NCBI GenBank assembly: GCA_031216915.1
Contig: CM062291.1
Span: forward strand, 30,743,023 to 30,807,022
Length of the DNA stretch: 64,000 nt
Direction: 5' to 3'
Source of the DNA: Pictodentalium vernedei
Lineage: Eukaryota; Mollusca; Scaphopoda; Dentaliida; Dentaliidae
The position numbers were made by a program, and so were the translations under genes. Numbering within the stretch: position 1 is the stretch's first letter; every line of letters begins with the position of its first letter. Shown one piece after another: positions 55,970 through 64,000 of this stretch. The notes beneath the pieces were generated by a model, which was not told the DNA's origin, made no database searches, and saw nothing but the letters and a program-made list of their open reading frames with translations.

Positions 55970-56401
55970 CAGTGGAACCATGTTAATTGAATAGCCACTT
56001 TGCCAATGAAAATTATTCAATTAACAGTATTCAATTAAAAGGGATTGATTCACTTTCCTGTATTCTAGAGATAAACTTAGCATTTATTCTATTATATCTT
56101 GTTTGACAGAGCTCCATGAGCTCTGTCAAACAAGATATAATAGATTAAATGCCTGTATTGGATGTACTGAGGCCAAATTGGTCTATAACCAAAGGAAAAC
56201 TGGGAAGAGTCAGGGTAATTTCTCGACATGTTGCAAGATTTTTTATTCAGTTAACAAGAGATTACTCTATAATCTATATTCAATTAACAGGTCATATTTG
56301 TACTGGAGGCATGGTAAATGGTTTTGTGTTGGGAAATTGTATTCAATTAATAGGGATATACAACTAAGAGATACATGTATCCAATTAAGTGGGCTCCACT
56401 G
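55970..56401. mobile_element. TA-flanked MITE, copy 2
   Basis: Same structure and orientation as the preceding copy 75 bases away: CAGTGGAACCATGTTAATTG ... AATTAAGTGGGCTCCACTG with TA on both sides and the same central palindrome (about 56088-56147). Confidence 0.78.
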
Positions 56402-56402
56402 T

Positions 56403-56865
56403 ATTAATCTTTTACTTAACGAATCAGTCACATTACAAATTTAGCAGTTGAAAAAATATATTTTTCAAAAAATTTCAGCGAAACAATATCATGTAACAAA
56501 GCTTGTCCCCAGGAGGCATGGACTGCTGGGAAAGGAGAGTGATCGCTCTCACTCACCATCACTCTGCTAAATGTTTCATTAGGTGAGCCGTCATAATGTG
56601 TGTGTAAATTAAGTGTAAACATCAGGTTGCATTAAAGTCACCCGTTACCTGACCCAACTAGGAGACAATACTTCTTAAACATTATCTCACTTGACTAGAC
56701 TATTTCATTTTTTGCTTAAAACATAGCTTATGACACCTCAATGGAATGCGCTCATTCCAATGAAGGATCATAATCTATGTTTTTAAATAAAAAATTACAC
56801 AATTTGTATTGTCATTTTCATGTATAGTGAACCATTTTGGGCTGTCATGTTAGGTAAGGGGTTAA
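56403..56865. mobile_element. Composite of piggyBac-type MITE fragments
   Basis: TTAATCTTTTACTTAACG at the left and GTTAGGTAAGGGGTTAA at the right are family ends, but the palindromic centre is split. A segment with CTCACTCACCATCACTC (56500-56690) is foreign, and a second centre (CCTCAATGGAATGCGCTC) lies at 56740. It probably comprises two copies or one copy plus an insertion. Confidence 0.5.
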
Positions 56866-57010
56866 AATCACTCTCCTGAATTTTTCACTCTCTTAAAACC
56901 AATATGAGGAGAATGATGATTCACTTGCCTGCTTTCTCTTCCTGGCAGTCACTGCTGGAGGGGTTCTCCTGATATGGTTTTGTTAAAATTCTATGAGAAA
57001 TATGTAAAAA

Positions 57011-57238
57011 GTTAAAAAATTTATAGTAATTTATATATTTTTTATACTTACCAATGACCCAGACATAGCTGGTGCTAACTCTTAAAATATAGGGCCAAAC
57101 ACAAATTTTGCCCCCCAATCCCCAAAATTTGCATCTAAAACTAAAGAAAACATGTCCTGAAAGGCCCTCCACACTTTGCCCCTACTGCGCATGCGCAGTG
57201 TCAAGGACGTTCCGAAATTGGCGCCATTTATCATTCTA
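57011..57238. repeat. DIRS copy 2, left inverted terminal repeat
   Basis: Matches 43407-43634 with very few changes; includes TGCGCATGCGCA at 57186-57197. Confidence 0.85.
57186..57197. promoter_or_regulatory. NRF-1-like palindrome, copy 2 left ITR
   Basis: TGCGCATGCGCA, conserved with the other three terminal repeats. Confidence 0.45.
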
Positions 57239-57312
57239 ATAACCAGTGCCTGGTAAGCGCTATGTACTCAGCGGGGAGGCAAGAGTTCCCAACTCCTGGG
57301 AGGGCCATCCCC

Positions 57313-57401
57313 GTCTGGGTCATTGGTAAGTATAAAAAATATATAAATTACTATAAATTTTTTAACATTTTTATACTGTACCAATGACCCAGACATAGCT
57401 G
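57313..57401. repeat. DIRS copy 2, internal complementary region
   Basis: Reverse complement of right end joined to left end, as in copy 1. Confidence 0.87.
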
Positions 57402-57999
57402 AATAGTAAAAAGGCTGGAGGGCCAAGGACATAGAGCAAAATGGAATACGCTCAATAAAATAAAATAGAGTCATCCCCTGTAGGGAAAAGAAGTAATAGG
57501 CCTTACATGTATCTTTCTTATTTATGATAAATTAGAAAGATTCAACACCTTCCAAAAATTGAGCTTCATACATCCATGTACTCTATTAATATCCAATAAT
57601 CCTTATACTAATAATTTTTAAAGTAAGCCAATAATAAAGTAAGTCTAGAGAATAGAGACTCTTATACTCCTAAAAGTGTGTGAGAATTGCATAATCATGT
57701 CCGTTGACATATGCAATATTCAAAAGCTATACTTTAAAAACTAAGACTTGAATGAATTTTATAAACTTAAACTTCTCACTAAACAACCATCCCAATAACA
57801 GCTCAGAATTACTAACTCCGGAGGAGGTATCCCCTTGTTTTCATAGTAAAAACAGGTGACCCAAGGGAACACCCTCCCCCCCCCCCCCCCCTTTTTCTTG
57901 CCCTGGGTCAAATAGCCCAGAGCGAAGAGGGCAGCCGAACGGAGACACTGCCGAAACAGACAGCCTACCTAGCTATAGTAGCAACTGTTAAGTGAATGA

Positions 58000-58560
58000 C
58001 ATTCTGAGCAGTAGATAATAGACCTAACAATAGAGGCCTCCAGAAATGGACTCGATATTTCTGAGATAAAATTCATGAATGGATGGCTGAGCGCAATGAG
58101 CAGCCTTCAAAAATCTATAATGGCAACACTATTAATGTAAGCCCAAGAAGTAGAAGAACTCTTACTTCATGAGCCGAAATCTTAAGCACAACTGCTAAGC
58201 CAATGATATACCATAAGCAGTACGCTAGTTAATAGAATCCATTAACAATAAAATGGAGCGTAACGTCCTTCTACTAGACATCAAAGACCGAAGAAGCTTA
58301 CGCCCTTGTAATAAACAGATATCTGTTTATAAATACATAAACTGTACCCGGAAAGAGTAAAGGCCTATGCCCATACGAAGACGGAAGGACCTTAAAATAA
58401 TAGGTTCCGGATAATAGGAGCCTAACTCTTATGCAACAATCCAACCTAAATAGTAACGGAAGTATTGATTCCGAAACTATGAAAGTGAAAATCATCCATC
58501 GATAGTGCATGAAACTCACTGACTCTACAGTAAAAGAGAAACCAACAGAATTACTGTCTA
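58000..58560 (-). pseudogene. Tyrosine recombinase remnant, DIRS copy 2
   Basis: Same frame-split catalytic landmarks as copy 1: Arg codon 58524-58526, H-x-x-R at 58160-58171, Tyr codon 58066-58068. The frame shifts between them are shared with copy 1, so they predate the dispersal of these two copies. Confidence 0.73.
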
Positions 58561-59199
58561 AAAGGTCAGAATTTGAAAACTACTGTTTCCAGAGGCTCAA
58601 ATGATTACTTAGCTAAATAAGAACCAAAGTTAAAATCCGTATAGGAATTTAATCTAAAGATTCTAAGTCTATTTATCAAAAAGTTACTAACTGACTTAGA
58701 TAAAGAGACAAAAGACTCAATTGTAAACTATCGTAGAGTGCATAGGTATGAGGTAACATAAACCTATAACCTAAATAACAACAGGCTGCAGTAGATCTTG
58801 TGAAACAAGTATACTAAAAAATAGCAATGAGTAGTATGGAGGGATCAACCATAAGAACATAATGATCCCTACACCACGACGGAAGAGCCTCCACTTTAGT
58901 CGCATAGAATAGCGAAGAAGAGGATCTCCTATAGTAAGAAATCGCGTCCAAAGCTCGTCCAGTACAGTGCTTACAATGCAATACGGACCACACAACGGAA
59001 TACATGAAGGTTGCGACCTTGCTGGTTGTGATAAAGATGACACGATTTACCCAGTGAAAAAAGATCCTCACATAGAGGAAGATTTCACGTTAAGATCCAC
59101 AGTAGACAAGAGAGTAAATTACTCATGATCTCTGTGAAGATAGAGATGCTATCAACAGAAATGTATTGTGGTTGTTTATCTTAGCAATACCTGCTAAAA

Positions 59200-59973
59200 C
59201 AACAGCGCCGGAGGATACGCGTATCCTATCATTCCGTCCTATAGATCAATAGAGCGTTAACAGTATTAGCTCAGAGATCTGGACAAGCCAACACATACGT
59301 CTGCAATTGATTAGCAAGCTGTGTCATAAATAAAACATCATTGGGCGCTCCCATAGATAGCAAATCTGATTGAATACTTGTTTGTTGAGAGTCCATTCTG
59401 ACAGCAACAAGCGACCCGTAAGAGAACGGGAGTGCGATAAAACAATCAGACGACCCAGAATATGACGGACCAAAACTGAACTTGGTGTACAATAACCAAC
59501 AGACGGATTCTTTCCATTAAATTGAATAACGGAAACGAAAGAGTGCCTCCCTGGTTCCGGAGATACGCCACTACTGTCGAATTAAAGGACAGGAATTTGG
59601 GCATGCGTTTCTGAATAATGTTCATGCAATGACATAAAGCAAGCCTAAAAAACATTATTCCGCGGAAGTTAAACTGATAGCTAAAAGACTGCGGAACCCA
59701 AAGACCCTGGCACTTCGAATCCGTAGGGATCAGTATATATCCCAATCTGTTTGACTGGCAACCGTCATAACAGCGACACTCGGGTCCGGCAACTGCGGCG
59801 GCACTCTCTGAGTCAACCACCGAATGTTTGCCCCAGTCTGAATCTCTTGTAACACTAGATAGACAAGAGAATGTATAAATCAAGCAATTCATGGATTGCC
59901 AGAAAGTTGCCGTCGAAGAGAAGCTCCTCCGAGAACGAAGCGACTCTGAGAGAGTTCTTAACCTACTATCCAC
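59200..59973 (-). pseudogene. RNase H remnant, DIRS copy 2
   Basis: Same 175-codon frame (59973-59446) with NSTVVAYLRNQGGT. Downstream, 59492-59271 is open across QQTSIQSDLLSMGAPNDV, where copy 1 has a stop. This shows that copy 2 is slightly less decayed at that site. Confidence 0.65.
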
Positions 59974-60364
59974 GCGTGGATGTAGCTAGGGCTGCATCAC
60001 GTCTAACCAACTCCAATCAGCCACTGAAGGGCGGAGTTATACGTGAACAAACTACTGCCCTCAAAAGAAATTACATTGAGAATAATATCCCGTAAATCTT
60101 TTCTTGAAGACGTAATGATAACGCCTCAGTAAGGCGGATTACGTATAATAAAGCGTCTAAGTTAAATCTACTATACATAATGTCGTTCCCAACATTGAAA
60201 TTGGAAAAGACATAAACGGCGAAAAAGAATATATGCAGTCTTTAATCACACCGTCTAGACGCATATGAACTCTCGGTATGCCCTGCTCTGCCAAAATAAA
60301 CTATATGTAAAAAAGATAAAATGGCAGAAATAAGCCACGCGGACAAGAAACTAAACTATCATGC

Positions 60365-62690
60365 TTAGTAGCAGGCTTGTATATATATATAAATATATAG
60401 CGTCGAAAAATAAAACACATGTTGTAATGACAATATTGGACTGCGTCGGTAAGTCAGGGACAAAGTCCCTGTACCGATCGAAAAATCCGAGTCCAATGAC
60501 GCTATAAGTCTCTTATCCAAGATCGCAGCAATGAAGTCCGAAAAATAATCACTGGAAGAAATGCCAGAAGATATGAAAGGCATCTTCCGATACTACTAAA
60601 GGGAAAACTCGAAATCTTTCGAATCCCTTTTGCCATCCTGTCGGACCCTATAAAGCGTTCGGTCGTCCGTAGCTTGATGCAACCGCGGACCGCACCGACC
60701 CAGCGCCGTCGGATAATTCCTGATTCGACCGAGAAACTGTCAATTGCTGGGATGCTGCGAAACAACTGTGCTAACTCGGATAGCACGTCCGTCACTGAGG
60801 CCTGAGAAGCAGCGGTCTTACGATGCATTGCCGCAGGAAGCTCCGAGATCGTTACCCCGTGCATACTTCCAATATGCGAGCGAACGGAGTGTATAGGCCT
60901 CGTGTCCCTTGGCTACCGGATGGCGCGACCTATTCGCTGTGGAATCACTGAATGCCGAAACTGATCGGATACTCGAGGTCACGTAGCCAATGTGCGGTCG
61001 TGTGCCCTGCTGTGAGGATGAGGAAGCATTAAAGACAGTCTCTCGGACTGTCAATATAACGGAGCGTCCCGAGCAACGGACATATGCTCCGAATGTAAAA
61101 TATCTGAACCACAACATGCGGTCCCCTATGTTGTTGGCTTCCTCCGATCTGTCCTCAATCTGCCGTCACTGGGTGAGTACTAAAGTAATTAAAGTGCTCG
61201 CATCACCCAAATCTCCTTCCTAGACCGCAACGGACGAACCCGGCAGCCGAACCATTCGATGAATGTACGCTACACCGGGTGAGCTAGCGAATGTCACTCC
61301 GTAAGCGATAGACATATTCCATGAGCACTTATTGCCGCTAACTCTTCATTAACTATGACGACAGAGGCACACTTTTGAAAGACATCTCTATAACTCTTCG
61401 AACAAGAAACCAGAAATGCTTGGATAGCAAGCATAAAATAATAATATATATAGCGTCGTTCAATAATTCGAAAGTTTGTGTGACATTATTGGACTATGTC
61501 GGAACTGAGGGACGATGTCCCTGAACCGAACCAAAAATTTCTAAGTCCACCGACGCTATCAGTTTCTTATCCGGCATCGCAGCATATGTTGTTCCGAAAG
61601 GGAAAGCTTGAAATCCTCCGAATCCCTTTCGGTATCCCGTCGGACCGGATGAAACTTTCGGACGTCCGTACCCGCTTCCGCGGAGCGTCCCGACCCAGCA
61701 TCGTCGGATAAAATATATGCGACAGATTCAGTTGATGCTGGGATGCTGCGAGAAACTGTGCTATTAAGGAAAGCACGTCCGTTCCCGAGGCCTGTGCAGT
61801 AGCGGACTTACGATGCATTGCCGCTGGAAGCTCCGTGTACGTTGACTCCCGCACACTTCCTATGCGAACGTCCGGAGTCTGCAGGCCTCGAGTCCCCGGC
61901 TACCGACCCAGCGCTGTCGGATAATTCTCGATCCGACACCGTTTCTGTCGGCTGCTGGGATGCTGCGATAAGCTGTGCTATGTGCACAAGAATGTCCGGC
62001 GTCGAGACCTGCGGAGGCGCAGTCTATCGCTGCTTCGCCGAGGGCAGCTCCGCATCAGATGGCTCCCGCATACTTTTCCTATGCGAACGTCCGGAGTCCA
62101 TCGGTCTCGAATCCCTGGCTGCCGGATGGTGTGACCTGGTCGCCGAAGAATCCTTGATCGGCGAAGCTGGTAATATATCGGCGGTCACGCAGCCAAGGTG
62201 CGGTCGTGTGCGCTGACGAGAAGAGGAAGCCTTAGCAGTCTCAGCGGACTGCCTATACAACGGAGCGTCCCGAGCGACGGACGTATGCTCCGCTAGCGAC
62301 ACATTTGTACCACAACATCTGGGGCCAGATGTTGTTGAACGAGAGAGGGGCCTCTCTCGCTTGCCGTCCGGATGGACCGGAACGAGCTATGAACCGGACT
62401 AAAAGGCTTCCTCCGTTCTCCCTCCGATCCGCCGTCACTGGGTGTGCATTAAGTTAATTTTATAGTGCTCGCATCACCCCAAAATTCCTTCTAGACCGCA
62501 ACGGACGAACCCGGCTGCCGAACCATTCGGTGAATGGACGCTACACCGGGCGAGCTAGCGGACGTCAAAGGCCGTCGAACCTACTAGGGTCCTCTTAGGC
62601 AATTGGCGTATTACATGAGCACTTTTCCGCTAGCCCTTCATTAATTGTGACGACGGAGGCACACTGTTGGAAGACATCACAGATACATCA
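60365..62690 (-). pseudogene. Gag-like repeated region, DIRS copy 2
   Basis: The same triplicated ELPAAMHRK-type motif (60864, 61854 and 62024-62302 frames) and unit boundaries as copy 1, so the internal amplification happened before transposition. Confidence 0.5.
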
Positions 62691-63803
62691 CCCTAATCTT
62701 GATCGTCTGAAATAGAAATTGATAAAGTAGAGTGACCCTGCGGGGAAAGGACCGGAGTGTCCAAATCCCCAACAACATACCGTGACATACGCTTCCCATA
62801 TTGTCATCGAAATCATACGATACAGAACAGGAGTTAATGCGAGTACACTGACCACATATAGAATGATAATAAGGTCAGAGGAAGACTTCCTCTTAAAACA
62901 ATTGATCAATATCCTTTCAATGTGAAAAGAAAACAAGTCCTGGTACTCGCACTAACCCCTGGCAATCAAAATACATAATAATAATATGATCCATTAATAT
63001 AGAAAAAATAATTGAAATCAAAATATTTTGAAAAAATATTTTTTCAGAACAGCCCAAGTTTCTGAAAAGTAACGTTGAGCCCCAATGGATCCCAAGCCTA
63101 AGTGTGGACAAAAATTTTAAAAATATTTTAAACAATTTATTCAACACTTACGAACAATAATAATGTATCTAGTTATGATTAAAATAACATAAAGATATTA
63201 TTATTTAGAAATCCCCCCCTCACACAGAGGGCTGTTGTAAATGTAAACAATGAGTGTAAAAACACTAAAATAAGACTCCAGGCACCCAGGCCCGAAATCA
63301 GTTACCAAAAATACACCATCTGATGCAAAACAGAGACTTCCAGGGAAGAAACTGCAGAACATCAGATGGTAGATGCAGAACACAACGCCTAACCACCCGT
63401 AGGTGAAGACGTAAACATGGGGAAAGAACAGAATTCATTCTGTTATTCAGCTAAAACTCCCAAGAAATTTTAGTAATAATAATTACAGAAACTATGCCAA
63501 AAGCATGGGAGAATAGCAAAGGGGAACTTAAAGGACAGGGAGAGAGGAAAAACACTTGAAAAAACAGTGTACAGAATGACAACAAAATGGCTGCTGCCTT
63601 GAAAATAGGTAACTTAACATAATTTCATTAAAAAATTTTAAGTTACAGCCCTGATAATATTCTGTCACACATTCTTTTCCTCTCCTCCTTTTCTATCCTC
63701 CTTAGAATCACCATTTCACTAATATTTATGTGTCTGGCATCATTTAAACTGAGATTTAAAAGCACAAAGATCAGTCAGATGTTAACTGATGAAGGGCCAA
63801 ACT

Positions 63804-64000
63804 TAGAATGATAAATGGCGCCAATTTCGGAACGTCCTTGACACTGCGCATGCGCAGTAGGGGCGAAGTGTGGAGGGCCTTTCAGGACATGTTTTCTTTA
63901 GTTTTAGATGCAAATTTTGGGGATTGGGGGGCAAAATTTGTGTTTGGCCCTATATTTTAAGAGTTAGCACCAGCTATGTCTGGGTCATTGGTACAGTATA
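63804..64000. repeat. DIRS copy 2, right inverted terminal repeat (truncated)
   Basis: Matches 50211-50407; the end runs off the window at GGTACAGTATA. Confidence 0.85.
63845..63856. promoter_or_regulatory. NRF-1-like palindrome, copy 2 right ITR
   Basis: TGCGCATGCGCA at the promoter side of the coding strand. Confidence 0.45.

Larger units (their letters stand above)
57011..64000 (-). mobile_element. DIRS-type retroelement, copy 2 (cut by window edge)
   Basis: Nearly identical to copy 1 throughout. By eye there are a few differences per kilobase, mostly substitutions, plus a shorter C run near 57876 and a small deletion near 63570. Left flank (ATATGTAAAAA, the remains of a palindromic MITE arm) differs from that of copy 1, so this is a separate insertion, not a segmental duplication. 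The last few bases of the right end (AAAAT expected) lie beyond the window. Orientation and order of modules are the same. Confidence 0.85.

Noticed and set aside
56428..56622. 64-codon minus frame with a donor-like GTGAGT
   Set aside because: It spans a MITE end and a foreign fragment; no family recognised and no acceptor partner.

Overview
The window is from an animal nuclear genome. It has spliced-type coding exons with GT donors, a Golgi tethering gene (COG8), tRNA-derived SINEs, many small inverted-repeat transposons and two copies of a tyrosine-recombinase (DIRS-type) retroelement. The repeat style (tandem-cored elements, abundant hairpin MITEs) suggests a marine invertebrate, perhaps a mollusc or brachiopod. 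That placement is inference with low confidence. The sequence is AT-rich and gene-poor. One 100-N assembly gap lies at 30362-30461.

Genes. Only two ordinary genes are supported. COG8 (50944-53022, minus) is one uninterrupted reading frame. The first coding exon of a FAM102/EEIG1-like C2-domain protein lies at 2177-2343 (minus) and ends in a GTGAGT donor; the rest of that gene would lie beyond the low-coordinate edge. Weaker calls are a fragment resembling the start of a GB1-type GTPase domain (about 2389-2480, minus), a broken zinc-finger gene start (about 20826-21100, minus) and an unassigned exon-like frame (28532-28742, plus).

Layout. 1-3560: FAM102 exon, hairpins, SINEs and a foldback MITE. 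3562-9683: nested elements with tandem-repeat cores that resemble non-autonomous Helitron/Helentron relatives; internal empty-site comparisons show insertion without target duplication. 9684-34430: mostly relic repeats, including TTAA/CCCTTTACC piggyBac-type MITEs, hAT-type MITEs with 8-bp duplications, a CAGGCC-ended family with 5-6-bp duplications and a 218-bp near-perfect hairpin. 34539-39869: one element whose core has expanded into a 143-bp satellite with a 1564-bp higher-order repeat. 41292-43215: a related tandem-cored element with a hairpin end. 43407-50412 and 57011-64000 (edge): two nearly identical 7-kb DIRS-type elements. 50503-57010: COG8 plus more MITEs.

The most notable system is the DIRS pair. 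Each copy has long inverted terminal repeats and a short internal region that is the reverse complement of the joined right and left ends, which is the template-like structure expected for circularisation. The coding strand (minus) shows a gag-like region that has been tandemly multiplied, an RNase H remnant and a tyrosine recombinase remnant. The recombinase residues are split over frames in the same way in both copies, although the copies sit in different flanking DNA. This suggests a recently mobile, non-autonomous DIRS lineage driven by a partner elsewhere.
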